A stretch of 64,000 nt of DNA from COE1 sp036310845 (GCA_036310845.1 JAXJRB010000058.1:58354-122353), one strand, 5' to 3'. Counted from the first letter of the stretch, positions 1 to 8,122 are shown. Notes: a model not told the origin generated them from the sequence alone. Program-made: numbers and translations.

Positions 1-282
1 ATTCAGATTGGTGAAATTTCTTCTGTCGCAGATTATTTCATTATTACAAACGGAACCAACAAAAGCCAAGTTCAGGCATTAGCAGATAACGTAAACGAAA
101 AGCTTGGACGTGAAGGTATATATGCAAAGCAAGTAGAGGGCTATAATAGTGCCAATTGGATTCTAATGGATTATAGTGACTTTGTTGTTCATGTTTTTGA
201 TACAGAAAGCCGTCCATTCTACGATTTAGAAAGAATATGGCGAGATGGAACAGTAGTAGAAACAAGCTCATTTGAAGGATAG
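1..282 (+). CDS. rsfS: Ribosomal silencing factor RsfS (3' part)
   Basis: The first 282 bases are open in frame 1 and end in TAG at 280-282, giving the last 93 residues of a protein whose start lies before the window. Visible segments fit RsfS (Iojap/YbeB family): YFIITNGTNKSQV near the start, then GYNSANWILMDYSDFVVHVF and RPFYDLERIWRDG. RsfS binds ribosomal protein uL14 on the 50S subunit and blocks subunit joining when nutrients are scarce. The gene is convergent with lexA and shares a terminator with it. It is one of only three confident plus-strand genes here. Confidence 0.93.
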   Translation: MQIGEISSVADYFIITNGTNKSQVQALADNVNEKLGREGIYAKQVEGYNSANWILMDYSDFVVHVFDTESRPFYDLERIWRDGTVVETSSFEG

Positions 283-289
283 TTTCTTA

Positions 290-334
290 CGAAATTCTTG
301 TCTTATCCTCACTACAACAGCATTTCCTATTTTC
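290..334. repeat. Terminator-abutting repeat, truncated copy (copy D)
   Basis: Starting 8 nt after the rsfS stop, the sequence CGAAATTCTTG is followed by CACTAC and AGCATTTCCTA and then runs into the rsfS/lexA terminator. The same blocks occur in the same order at 11011-11078 and 13869-13936, and partly at 35715-35776. This copy has only the right half of the family's CAAGAATTT hairpin and lacks the GTG...CAC hairpin. Its identity rests on alignment by eye. Confidence 0.5.
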
Positions 335-374
335 AAAAGGGTCTGTGAAAAATCACTTTTTCACAGACCCTTTT
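335..374. terminator. Bidirectional terminator between rsfS and lexA
   Basis: A perfect 18-bp stem, AAAAGGGTCTGTGAAAAA at 335-352 and its complement at 357-374, closes a 4-nt loop. It has A tracts on one side and T tracts on the other, so it can terminate both converging transcripts. Confidence 0.93.
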
Positions 375-380
375 ACTATT

Positions 381-998
381 TTACTTATATAAACGGAATA
401 CACCATATACCTTTCCAAGAATATCAACATGGTCAACAATAATCGGTTCCATAGTGTCATTCTCTGGCTGTAAACGATAATGGCCATTTTCCTTATAGAA
501 AGTTTTAACTGTTGCTGAATCATCAACTAATGCAACAACTGTATCTCCATTGTTGGCAGTATTACAACACTGTACAAAAATCTGATCACCATTAAAAATT
601 CCAGCATTAATCATGCTGTCTCCTTTTACCTTTAATACAAAAGAATCTCCATTTGGCACCATATCTGTAGGAATAGGAAAGTAGCCCTCTATGTTTTGTT
701 CTGCAAGAATTGGTTGACCTGCAGCAACTGTTCCTACAATAGGGATGCTTGCCATTTCATGACGGACCATCTGAAAACTATCATCCATAATCTCAATTGC
801 CCTTGGCTTTGTTGGATCTCTTCGTATGTAACCGTTCTTCTCCAAAGTTTCTAAATGAGAATGTACAGAGGACGTAGACTTCAAATTAACAGCTTCGCAA
901 ATCTCACGTACAGCAGGTGGATAACCTTTTTTAAGTATCTCACCCTTTATATATTCTAAAATTTCTTTCTGTTTTGCAGTAATCTTACCATATGCCAT
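381..998 (-). CDS. lexA: LexA SOS repressor
   Basis: 205 aa, the usual LexA length. Residues 1-70 form the winged-helix DNA-binding domain (TAKQKEILEYI, REICEAVNLKSTSSVHSHL). Residues 80-205 form the self-cleaving peptidase S24 domain. The cleavage site is Ala93-Gly94 (VAAGQP), and the catalytic dyad is Ser128 (GDSM) with Lys165 (ATVKTF). LexA represses DNA-damage genes until RecA filaments trigger self-cleavage. The divergent neighbour is yneA, as in Bacillus, and LexA boxes lie between the two genes, so autoregulation is likely. RBS AGGGAGG precedes the ATG. The gene ends against a terminator shared with rsfS. Confidence 0.97.
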   Translation of the reverse strand: MAYGKITAKQKEILEYIKGEILKKGYPPAVREICEAVNLKSTSSVHSHLETLEKNGYIRRDPTKPRAIEIMDDSFQMVRHEMASIPIVGTVAAGQPILAEQNIEGYFPIPTDMVPNGDSFVLKVKGDSMINAGIFNGDQIFVQCCNTANNGDTVVALVDDSATVKTFYKENGHYRLQPENDTMEPIIVDHVDILGKVYGVFRLYK

Positions 999-1022
999 AA
1001 ACAGTCCCTCCTTATTAATAAC

Positions 1023-1051
1023 ATAATATCACAATCATAAAGCAAAAGCAA
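1023..1051 (-). promoter_or_regulatory. Probable lexA promoter
   Basis: On the minus strand TTGCTT (1051-1046) and TATTAT (1028-1023) are separated by 17 nt, about 25 nt upstream of the lexA start codon. A LexA-box-like site at 1062-1075 lies just upstream of the -35. The -35 match is imperfect. Confidence 0.45.
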
Positions 1052-1061
1052 ACACATATTC

Positions 1062-1144
1062 CAAATACTTGTTCGGATTTTGCACAAAACCAATTGACAA
1101 ACAAACAGTTGTTCTGTATAATCTAAAATACAAACAGCCGTTCG
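1062..1144. promoter_or_regulatory. Cluster of three LexA (SOS) boxes
   Basis: Three sites resemble the Gram-positive SOS box (CGAAC-N4-GTTCG type): CAAATACTTGTTCG at 1062-1075, CAAACAGTTGTTCT at 1102-1115 and CAAACAGCCGTTCG at 1131-1144. The second lies between the -35 and -10 of the yneA promoter, and the third just downstream of the -10. Both are positions where repressor binding would block RNA polymerase. A weaker half-site, GATGTTCG, follows near 1150. Together they cover the divergent lexA/yneA control region. Confidence 0.8.
1094..1122 (+). promoter_or_regulatory. yneA promoter
   Basis: A consensus sigma-A promoter: TTGACA at 1094-1099, a 17-nt spacer and TATAAT at 1117-1122. A LexA box fills the spacer. 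The predicted start site near 1129 leaves a leader of about 57 nt before the yneA ATG at 1186. Confidence 0.85.
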
Positions 1145-1185
1145 GAATAGATGTTCGATATATAGTGCGAAGGAGGATATTATTG

Positions 1186-1563
1186 ATGAAAAAAGATACT
1201 TATTATTCTCGCTCAAAAATGAAACAGAAGATTAGGAAGAAACAAGTTCGAAGGAATATGATTCTTCTTGTGCTATCAACTATTCTTTTATCTTCTTGCC
1301 TTGTATTTTTAGCATCTATGTCTATTCAGGCAAGTGATAAGGAGCACCAGCAACAAGTTGCATATAAATACTTTAAAAGCATTTATATCGCTGAGGGAGA
1401 TACTTTGTGGTCAATCGCAGATGAGCATATGGATGCACATTATTCTAATCAACAGGAATATATTAGTGAAGTAAAACGAATGAATTCTTTAACATCTGAT
1501 CACATTGAATGTGGCAATTATTTAATAGTACCATATTTTTCTACCGACTATTTAATAAACTAA
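1186..1563 (+). CDS. yneA: YneA-like SOS-induced cell-division inhibitor (LysM protein)
   Basis: 125 aa. The ATG at 1186 is chosen because AGGAGG lies 9 nt upstream; an earlier in-frame ATG at 1069 is upstream of the promoter. The protein has a basic cytoplasmic N-terminus (1-23), one membrane helix (about 25-45) and a C-terminal LysM domain (about 64-117, with YIAEGDTLWSIAD and GNYLIVPY). This is the layout of Bacillus YneA, a short-lived membrane protein that delays septation during the SOS response. Divergence from lexA and the promoter LexA boxes support the call. The exact molecular target is not shown by the sequence. Confidence 0.88.
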   Translation: MKKDTYYSRSKMKQKIRKKQVRRNMILLVLSTILLSSCLVFLASMSIQASDKEHQQQVAYKYFKSIYIAEGDTLWSIADEHMDAHYSNQQEYISEVKRMNSLTSDHIECGNYLIVPYFSTDYLIN

Positions 1564-1611
1564 ATTAAATAGATGTATCATATAATAAATCTTAGGAATA
1601 GCAAATATAAA

Positions 1612-1707
1612 ATGAGTCCAAAACAACGGCTTTATTATCAAAAACGTAACATGAAATCCTGCCCATTTTGTAAAGGCAGACGTAGAAAAAAATATCATTA
1701 TTTTTAA
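1612..1707 (+). CDS. Possible 31-aa basic CPFC micropeptide
   Basis: A short ORF follows yneA on the same strand. It encodes a very basic peptide with one CPFC motif followed by KGRRRKK. A weak purine-rich stretch (TTAGGAAT) precedes the ATG, and a hairpin follows the stop within 10 nt. A single CxxC with basic flanks could bind metal or nucleic acid, but I recognise no family. It may be chance coding. Confidence 0.25.
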   Translation: MSPKQRLYYQKRNMKSCPFCKGRRRKKYHYF

Positions 1708-1712
1708 AAATT

Positions 1713-1737
1713 CAAGCCAGAGAAAATCTCTGGCTTG
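1713..1737. terminator. Hairpin terminator between yneA and xer
   Basis: CAAGCCAGAGA at 1713-1723 pairs perfectly with TCTCTGGCTTG at 1727-1737. T-rich sequence lies on both sides, including several long T runs between 1740 and 1860. It probably serves transcripts arriving from both directions. Confidence 0.65.
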
Positions 1738-1860
1738 AAAATAAAGTTCATTTTTTAATATTTTTACCACTTTAAAAAATTAAGTTTACACGGAGATAAA
1801 GTTCATTTTTGGGTGTTTTTCTGCAAAAATTTTTTTACTTATTTTTTTTTACACATTTTT

Positions 1861-2916
1861 TTAAGGTTCTCTTAACTTTACCGCATTTGCAGCTTTACGA
1901 CGCCTTTCATCTTCAATTGCTGCATAATGCTTTCTAGTTGTATTTACATCCTTGTGTCCTAGCACATCAGCCACAAGATAGATATCGCCTGTTTCGCGGT
2001 ATAATGATGTACCATATGTACTTCTTAACTTATGTGGTGTTATTTTCTTCAAATTAGTAACAAGAGAAGAGTATTTCTTCACAAGTTTTTCTACTGCACG
2101 TACGGATATTCTTTTATTCTGCATAGAAAGGAATAATGCATTTTCATGACCATCTACAGGAATAATCAGGTTTCTTTTTTCAAGATAATCAAATAATGCG
2201 GTTTCAACCTCTTCGCCAAAATAAATAACAGCCTCATAACCACCTTTACGACGTATTTTAATACCATTATTTTTGAAATCTAAATCCTGCAAATCAATCC
2301 CAACACACTCTGATACTCGAATACCTGTTCCAAGCAATAGCGTTAATAGCGCTACATCTCGGATTTTTGTTTTTTCATGATAATGTAATTGTTGTTTTGT
2401 TAGATTTACACCTGATTCTACCGTATCAAGCAAAATGGCAACCTCATCTGCATCCAAACGCACGATTTCTTTTTGATGTAGTTTAGGCATAGGAACAAGA
2501 GATGCTGGATTTTTTTCAATTAATTCATTTCGGAAAAAATAGTTATAAAAACTCCTTAACGAAGCCAACTTTCTAGATTTCCCTCGTTCATCATTCATAT
2601 ATTCTTTGCCATCCTTGATGTAATAGGAACAATATTCCAAATATTCTTCAATATCAAGTCTTGTAATCTGATCCAACATTTCAAGTGGATAATCCCTAAT
2701 TTTCATCTTTTGAAAGCCAGGATTGTTCTCATGCATATATTCAAAGAAAACACGTAAATCATAGGCATATGCTATTCTAGTACGTGATGATGTATATTCC
2801 TGCATTCCACGAAAATACTGCGAACAAAACGGTGGAAGAGTATCTAAAAGTTCTCTAAGATGGACAATATTTTTTTTATTAAGTTCTTCATGATAATTGG
2901 TATTATTTTTTTCCAA
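1861..2916 (-). CDS. Tyrosine recombinase, XerC/XerD family
   Basis: 351 aa. Residues 30-140 are a SAM-like core-binding domain (SRTRIAYAYDLRVFFEY). Residues 150-340 are the catalytic domain with the full set of active residues: Arg200 (GTGIRVSE), Lys224, His295/Arg298 (HKLR), His321 (LGHKD) and nucleophile Tyr331 (KHYAAI). Such enzymes cut and rejoin DNA through a 3'-phosphotyrosine. It is longer than classical XerC/D (about 295-305 aa). The start codon overlaps the end of the upstream thiolase gene by 14 nt, so the two are translationally coupled. No phage or transposon genes or att-like repeats lie nearby, which favours a resident recombinase over an integrase of a mobile element. Confidence 0.88.
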   Translation of the reverse strand: MEKNNTNYHEELNKKNIVHLRELLDTLPPFCSQYFRGMQEYTSSRTRIAYAYDLRVFFEYMHENNPGFQKMKIRDYPLEMLDQITRLDIEEYLEYCSYYIKDGKEYMNDERGKSRKLASLRSFYNYFFRNELIEKNPASLVPMPKLHQKEIVRLDADEVAILLDTVESGVNLTKQQLHYHEKTKIRDVALLTLLLGTGIRVSECVGIDLQDLDFKNNGIKIRRKGGYEAVIYFGEEVETALFDYLEKRNLIIPVDGHENALFLSMQNKRISVRAVEKLVKKYSSLVTNLKKITPHKLRSTYGTSLYRETGDIYLVADVLGHKDVNTTRKHYAAIEDERRRKAANAVKLREP

Positions 2917-3634
2917 TGTAGCTTTCCCATCCTTTCAAATCGCTACGTAATATGGCTGTAAACATTCTTTCTTTTACGCCTGGATTTTCTCGATTCAATT
3001 GCGCTAACAATTGTGTCACATATTCTCTACGCGTATTACCATCAGCAGGGCATGGACTTTTCACAACAGGAACTTCGTTTTTATTAACAAATCCTATTAC
3101 ATCTGCTTCATTCACATACATAAGTGGTCGAATCACTGTTAAATCCATTCTATCCAAATACGTTACGGGTGAGAATGTATGAAAACGTCCTTCGTATATC
3201 AAGGACATAAGCATTGTTACTACTACATCATCCTTGTGGTGAGCATAAGCAATCTTATTACAGCCTAAGGATTTCATAGCCTCATTTAGCGCCCCTTTTC
3301 TCATTTTAGCGCATAAGGAACATGGATTATCCTCCTTACGATCTTCAAAGATAATCTTAGCAATTTCTGTGTTTACAACCTTATAAGGAACTTGAAGCTC
3401 TTCGCATAAAGCAATTATTTTCTTCAAATCTAAATTCTTAAACCCTAAATCAACAGTAACAGCGTATAATTCAAATTTTTTCGGATAAAATCTTTTTAAA
3501 CCATTTAACGCATAGAGCAGTGCAAGACTATCTTTTCCGCCAGAAATTCCAACAGCAATTTTATCCCCCTCCTCAATCATTTGGAAATCATCAATTGCTC
3601 TACGGACAAAGCTCATCAATTGTTGTAACTTCAT
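2903..3634 (-). CDS. TtcA/TilS-family PP-loop tRNA-modifying ATPase
   Basis: 243 aa. The PP-loop ATP-binding motif SGGKDS is at residues 31-36. A CSLC pair (Cys105, Cys108) and a later SPCP cysteine (Cys195) match the iron-sulfur cluster and sulfur-transfer cysteines of TtcA, which makes 2-thiocytidine at tRNA position 32. The HHKDD segment (132-136) is typical of this family. TilS (lysidine synthetase) lacks this cysteine arrangement, so TtcA-like is preferred. The last 14 nt overlap the recombinase gene. Confidence 0.87.
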   Translation of the reverse strand: MKLQQLMSFVRRAIDDFQMIEEGDKIAVGISGGKDSLALLYALNGLKRFYPKKFELYAVTVDLGFKNLDLKKIIALCEELQVPYKVVNTEIAKIIFEDRKEDNPCSLCAKMRKGALNEAMKSLGCNKIAYAHHKDDVVVTMLMSLIYEGRFHTFSPVTYLDRMDLTVIRPLMYVNEADVIGFVNKNEVPVVKSPCPADGNTRREYVTQLLAQLNRENPGVKERMFTAILRSDLKGWESYIGKK

Positions 3635-3820
3635 TTATCAATCTATCCTCTCTAAAATTATAATAAAAATTCATAATAACCATGGCATCACATTTTGTTT
3701 GTGCTATAATAAAATAAATGGATTATTGTTTGAATTATGTGCGTATAAATATGTAAGTATACTCATTGAGTATTTTATCAAACTTTCTATCTTCTGAACA
3801 GTTTCATATTACTATTTTAT

Positions 3821-3854
3821 CGTAATTTATTCAGTACTTTCATAATAAATTACG
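3821..3854. repeat. Short palindromic repeat, copy 1
   Basis: CGTAATTTATT (3821-3831) and its exact complement (3844-3854) flank the loop CAGTACTTTCAT. A shorter version with the same loop core occurs at 49391-49419. It lies in the 289-nt gap upstream of the AI-2E-family gene, which otherwise holds AT-rich sequence and no convincing promoter. Confidence 0.6.
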
Positions 3855-3923
3855 TCACATCGAAGATTCAAGCACTAATATATATCATATAATTCATAAA
3901 GGATAGGAGCTTAATATAATTTT

Positions 3924-5276
3924 ATGAAAAGAAACAAAAATCAAATTCGTTGGGGAATTACTGCCTTCCTTGTCATATTGGCAAGTCTTCTTTCTTATTA
4001 TATCATATTTCATATTGATAATTTTAAGGGAATAATAAGTAAACTAATTGTAATATTAATGCCTGTAATAGATGGAATGATAATTGCTTATTTGTTAACT
4101 CCACTTTTAAACTATTTTGAACGCAAGTTTGTAAAACCTTTTTTTAATCTATTTCCATTTAAGATAAATATCAAACATCAGAGAATGTGTTCTATATTAG
4201 TAACAATGATTATTGTTTTTTTGGGTTTTTACGTATTCTTTGCAATGGTAATTCCACAAATCTCAACAAGCATTATGACTATTATTGAACAGTTTCCAAC
4301 ATATGTTAATACTTTAACAATTTGGGTTTCGAAAATACTGAATGATAATCCGGAATTTGCGATTTTTATTACAGATATGATTAATGAGTACTCCGTTGAT
4401 CTTAATAATTTCTTTAATGTTAAAATCATTCCAGAAATTAATAATGTAATTGTGACTGTTTCAAAAAGTATTGTTTCCATATTAACTGAATTTTGGAATC
4501 TAATAATAGGTATTATTATTTCCTTTTACTTGCTTGGTAGTAAAGAGAAATTTGCTGCACAAGCCAAAAAATGTATTTATGCCTTTTACTCATTGGAAAC
4601 AGCTAATCGCTTCATTAGCAACACGCGTTTTGCAAATAAAACATTTGGAGGATTCTTTGTTGGAAAGATTATAGATTCAATCATCATTGGTATCCTTTGT
4701 TTTATATGTACCAGCATTATGGGAACACCTTTCTGTGTATTAATCAGTGTAATTGTTGGTGTAACAAATATTATTCCATTTTTTGGACCATTTTTAGGTG
4801 CAATACCATCTATCTTATTAATATTATTTATTGATCCAATACAAGCTCTATATTTCCTTGTTTTTGTATTAATTCTTCAGCAGGTAGATGGAAATATTAT
4901 TGGTCCCAAAATCTTGGGAAGTTCAACCGGTTTATCAAGTTTCTGGGTTATTTTCTCCATTACTTTATTTGGAGGACTTTGGGGTATCTTTGGTATGATT
5001 ATAGGCGTACCTATATTTGCCATAATATTTGCTTCTATAAAGTCATTAATAGAATCAAAGCTCTCTTTAAAAAATTTACCTCCAGAAACAGCAAAGTATT
5101 TGCGTTTACTTTATATCGATCCTGATAATATGGAATTAATTAATTTTTCCGAAGAAGACAGCAAACCATTTTCACAAATTACACAGATACGTGTAAAACT
5201 GCAGGATAAGAGTAATAAAGTTGCTAAAATCAATAAATCACCTCTAGAAAAACATAATAACCAAGATAGAGAGTAA
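3924..5276 (+). CDS. AI-2E family transporter (membrane permease)
   Basis: 450 aa with about eight hydrophobic segments. Two hydrophobic segments near the N-terminus are followed by a long central region with amphipathic stretches and a C-terminal block of helices. The signature FFGPFLGAIP and the following QQVDGNIIGPKILG match the AI-2E/PerM family. Members have been linked to export or exchange of small molecules and ions, and the autoinducer role does not hold for all of them, so the substrate is not assigned. The start has AGGAG 14 nt upstream. The last 50 residues form a polar cytoplasmic tail. It stands alone on the plus strand. Confidence 0.85.
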   Translation: MKRNKNQIRWGITAFLVILASLLSYYIIFHIDNFKGIISKLIVILMPVIDGMIIAYLLTPLLNYFERKFVKPFFNLFPFKINIKHQRMCSILVTMIIVFLGFYVFFAMVIPQISTSIMTIIEQFPTYVNTLTIWVSKILNDNPEFAIFITDMINEYSVDLNNFFNVKIIPEINNVIVTVSKSIVSILTEFWNLIIGIIISFYLLGSKEKFAAQAKKCIYAFYSLETANRFISNTRFANKTFGGFFVGKIIDSIIIGILCFICTSIMGTPFCVLISVIVGVTNIIPFFGPFLGAIPSILLILFIDPIQALYFLVFVLILQQVDGNIIGPKILGSSTGLSSFWVIFSITLFGGLWGIFGMIIGVPIFAIIFASIKSLIESKLSLKNLPPETAKYLRLLYIDPDNMELINFSEEDSKPFSQITQIRVKLQDKSNKVAKINKSPLEKHNNQDRE

Positions 5277-5399
5277 TCTCTAAGAAAGCAAAATGGACTA
5301 AGTAAAACCCACCAATACCGATTAGTTTATTCGTTAAAGTTGTCTTTTGCGAATAGTTGCATCTCGCATGGCAAATCGTTTATACACGGTATTCTACCC

Positions 5400-5436
5400 A
5401 AAAAAGCCCTCTAGATTTTAAACTTGGGGCTTTTTC
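5400..5436 (+). terminator. Terminator after the AI-2E-family gene
   Basis: AAAAAGCCC pairs with GGGCTTTTT across a 17-nt loop, and the T run continues as TTTTTCTT. It lies about 125 nt after the stop codon. Confidence 0.8.
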
Positions 5437-5442
5437 TTAATC

Positions 5443-5485
5443 ATATTATCTGTAAATGCAATGTTTGTACATTTGCAGATAATAT
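5443..5485. repeat. Long inverted repeat
   Basis: A 16-bp stem with one mismatch (5443-5458 with 5470-5485, outer arm ATATTATCTG) lies 7 nt past the truncated FUSC gene. There is no T run on either strand, so it is not a classical terminator. Confidence 0.55.
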
Positions 5486-5492
5486 AGAAATT

Positions 5493-6305
5493 TTATGTGT
5501 AATATTTTTTATGAATCACATGAGAAATAAATGTGAAAAATAAGTATCCAAATAGTGAACCACAAATATTATTCAGTATACGATAATAAATTGCTCCTTG
5601 CATTCCTAAAAATTCAGAAGCAATCATCATTGCACCCAATGAATTAAATACTGCCTGCCATCCATAACTTGCAGAAAAACCGACTCCAATACCACCAATT
5701 ATTCCAAATGTAAAATACAGTTTTTCCGGAATCACGTGATATAGAATTATAAAAATAATACTTCCTATTGAATTTCCCCAAATTCGTCCAGAAACTCTAT
5801 GCTTAATATCTTCATGAAAAGGCTGTATGACAGACATCGTAGCAATTCCGGCCCACATTGGTCTTTCAAATCCCAATAAACTGGCCATAAATATCATCAG
5901 TGCACATCCAATTGTAATGGCTATTTGCCACTTTCCTCTTGTAGATGTAATACGAAACTCCTTTAGCAAATCAATAATATTTCTTTTGTAATTCTTTTTT
6001 CTATGATTACGATAATATACAACGATTGTCAGAATTGCTCCCACAAAAATTGCCCAAAGACGCATCTTATACGCTTCACCAACAACATCATATCCAAACA
6101 ATAATAAATATCCTAATACAAGTGTGGATTGATTAAAAAAGATAACATTATGACATCCTAAAATCATCAATAAAAAGATACAAACTACATTTGTTAATAA
6201 CTGAAATCCCAAACCACCACAATTTGCAAGTCGAGGTCCAAATGCCAAGATAAGAATATTGTTCACTCCGTTCCAGTAACGTGCGCCGCTAGGCGCACAA
6301 CACAA
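5493..6305 (-). pseudogene. 5'-truncated FUSC-family membrane protein
   Basis: The frame encodes about 270 aa resembling the FUSC (fusaric acid resistance/aromatic acid exporter) family. There is a membrane block (residues 30-95), a basic linker ending YYRNHRKK, then a second membrane block with GFERPMWAGIATMSV and HRVSGRIWG. Compared with intact relatives of about 330-350 aa, the first membrane helices appear to be missing. No normal start exists: the frame opens with TTG inside a GC-rich hairpin (6281-6298), an in-frame TAA lies at 6317-6315 within the upstream gene's terminator, and later candidates are GTG or TTG codons. I infer loss of the 5' end and probably of the promoter. A short functional form from an internal TTG cannot be excluded. 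Confidence 0.65.
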
Positions 6306-6307
6306 AA

Positions 6308-6341
6308 AATAAGCTTACCACAAAAGTATGGCAAGCCTATT
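6308..6341 (-). terminator. Terminator after the SDR gene
   Basis: AATAAGCTTACCA (6308-6320) pairs with TGGCAAGCCTATT (6329-6341) with two wobble pairs. On the minus strand the hairpin is followed by TTTTTTGTGTT. Confidence 0.8.
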
Positions 6342-6370
6342 TTCTTAACACTCAAATCTTTCTTATCATA

Positions 6371-7381
6371 CTAAAACTCTTCTTTTACTGCTTCCAATTT
6401 CTCTATTACCTTATCACACCAAACATCAAATTCTTCATCTTCAATTTGTAATTCTTTATGAGCTAGGATATATTCTATTGTTTTCCTTAGTCCTTGCTCT
6501 GTACGAACAGTTGCTGCAAATCCTGGAACTGTTTTTTTAATCTTCGAATTATCAAACACGACCGTATTAGCCTTATCTCCTATCAAACTTCCTGTAAAAT
6601 CATAATTACTAACAGAAGCCAAAAAATCAGATGATACATAATAAGGTTTCAGCTCTACTCCAAGGCAATCTGCAATTATTTGGTAGATTTGTGTCCATGT
6701 TACTGATTCATCAGAGGTAATTTGAAAAGCTTCTCCAATAGCACGTGGATTACCTAGTAAACCAATAAACCCTTTTGCAAAGTCTTCATTAGAAGTAAGC
6801 GTCCATAAGGAGGTTCCATCTCCATGAATAATGACTGGCTTTCCCTCTAGCATTCTCTTAAGAACTTGCCAGCTTCCCTTATTTCCATGCACTCCTACTG
6901 GTACAGAACGCAATCCATAAGTATGACTTGGCCGCACGATAGTAATTGGAAAACCTGTTTCACGGTACATGTTCATCAAATATTCTTCACATGATATTTT
7001 ATCACGAGAATACTTCCAATATGGATTGGCTAAGGTAGTAGCTTCTGATATTCTATAATCCTTAACAGGCTTATGATAAGCCGATGCAGAACTAATATAA
7101 ACATATTGCTTTGTTTTATCCTTAAAAAGCCGGTAATCACGTTCTAGCTGTTCTGGAACAAAGCCTATAAATTCACATACAACATCAAAAGACATACCTT
7201 CTAATTTCTTAAGTACATCTGCTTCATCATTTATATCTGCCATAATTTTTACTACATTGGTTGGAACATTATCATTCTTGTTTCCTCTATTAAGCAAAAA
7301 TAATTCATGTTCTGTTTCAGATAATTGTTGCGTTATGGCTGTACTGATTGTACCAGTTCCACCGATTATAAGTATTCTCAT
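6371..7381 (-). CDS. NAD-dependent epimerase/dehydratase (extended SDR)
   Basis: 336 aa. The Rossmann motif GGTGTIS is at residues 7-13, and the catalytic pair Tyr124/Lys128 (YSRDK) follows the SSAS segment at 97-100. Extended SDRs act on nucleotide sugars or other bound sugars; sequence alone does not give the substrate. The ATG overlaps the stop codon of the cytidylate-kinase-like gene (ATGA type), so the two are co-translated. A terminator follows. This combination suggests sugar-nucleotide or cell-surface metabolism, but that is inference. Confidence 0.85.
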   Translation of the reverse strand: MRILIIGGTGTISTAITQQLSETEHELFLLNRGNKNDNVPTNVVKIMADINDEADVLKKLEGMSFDVVCEFIGFVPEQLERDYRLFKDKTKQYVYISSASAYHKPVKDYRISEATTLANPYWKYSRDKISCEEYLMNMYRETGFPITIVRPSHTYGLRSVPVGVHGNKGSWQVLKRMLEGKPVIIHGDGTSLWTLTSNEDFAKGFIGLLGNPRAIGEAFQITSDESVTWTQIYQIIADCLGVELKPYYVSSDFLASVSNYDFTGSLIGDKANTVVFDNSKIKKTVPGFAATVRTEQGLRKTIEYILAHKELQIEDEEFDVWCDKVIEKLEAVKEEF

Positions 7382-8004
7382 TTTCTTCTCGCCTCAAATT
7401 CTGTAATATATTGAGTAATCAATTTTACCGTTCCGTCAATACCAAGAACACTGCTATTGATACATAAATCATAACTGTCAGCACGTCCCCACTTTTTCGT
7501 AGAATAGTAATTATAATAACTTTGACGCTGCTTATCCTTTTTTATCATCATATCTTTAGCTTTGTCATCGGAGATGTCATACTTTTCCATAATTCTTCTA
7601 ATCTTAGATTTCTCGTCTGCATAAATAAATATATTAAGACAGTTATTAAATTCCTGAAGTGCATAATCTGCACATCGTCCCACAATAACACAAGGCTCTT
7701 CCTCAGCAATTTTTTTAATAGTATCAAATTGTGCCATAAAAACTTTGTGACTAATTGGCATATCTACAAATGATGAAGAATTATATCCAAAAGTATAAGT
7801 ATCCATTACTAAATTATAAAGAAATGAATTTGTCGGTCTTTCATCATGGTTTTTCAACATTTCCTCACAAAATCCACTTTCCTGCGCTGCTCTTGAAAGA
7901 AGTTCTTTGTCAAAATATTTTATACCATAATGTTGTGCTAATTTTTCTCCTATCACATGTCCTCCCGAACCAAACTGGCGACCAATTGTAATAATTGTAT
8001 TCAT
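7378..8004 (-). CDS. Cytidylate kinase-like family protein
   Basis: 208 aa from the ATG at 8004, chosen because GGTGGAAG lies 5 nt upstream; the longer open frame to 8070 would start inside the leader hairpin. The N-terminus MNTIITIGRQFGSGG holds a P-loop of the cytidylate-kinase-like family. The rest follows that family's plan, with VIVGRCADYAL and an IRRIMEKYD lid region. Proteins of this group are distinct from the essential Cmk, and their substrate is not established. It leads a two-gene operon with the SDR dehydrogenase and has its own promoter. Confidence 0.83.
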   Translation of the reverse strand: MNTIITIGRQFGSGGHVIGEKLAQHYGIKYFDKELLSRAAQESGFCEEMLKNHDERPTNSFLYNLVMDTYTFGYNSSSFVDMPISHKVFMAQFDTIKKIAEEEPCVIVGRCADYALQEFNNCLNIFIYADEKSKIRRIMEKYDISDDKAKDMMIKKDKQRQSYYNYYSTKKWGRADSYDLCINSSVLGIDGTVKLITQYITEFEARRK

Positions 8005-8093
8005 ATTTCTTCCACCTTTCCATTTATCAAAATAGCATCGCTTTTTGTGCTTTTTATACAAAAAAAGCATACATATTCATATTTCTTATTCAC

Positions 8094-8122
8094 ATTATAC
8101 AAAAGAATTATGTAAATATCAA
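8094..8122 (-). promoter_or_regulatory. Promoter of the cytidylate-kinase-like/SDR operon
   Basis: Minus strand TTGATA (8122-8117), a 17-nt spacer and TATAAT (8099-8094). The leader of about 80 nt contains a GCTTTTTTTGT hairpin near 8040-8070. Confidence 0.75.

Noticed and set aside
1069..1185. Longer start of yneA at 1069
   Set aside because: It lies upstream of the promoter -10 and LexA boxes and has no RBS; the ATG at 1186 has AGGAGG at the right distance.
1861..2916. Integrase of a prophage or integrative element
   Set aside because: Neighbours are core genes, no phage or conjugation genes are present, and no flanking direct repeats were seen.
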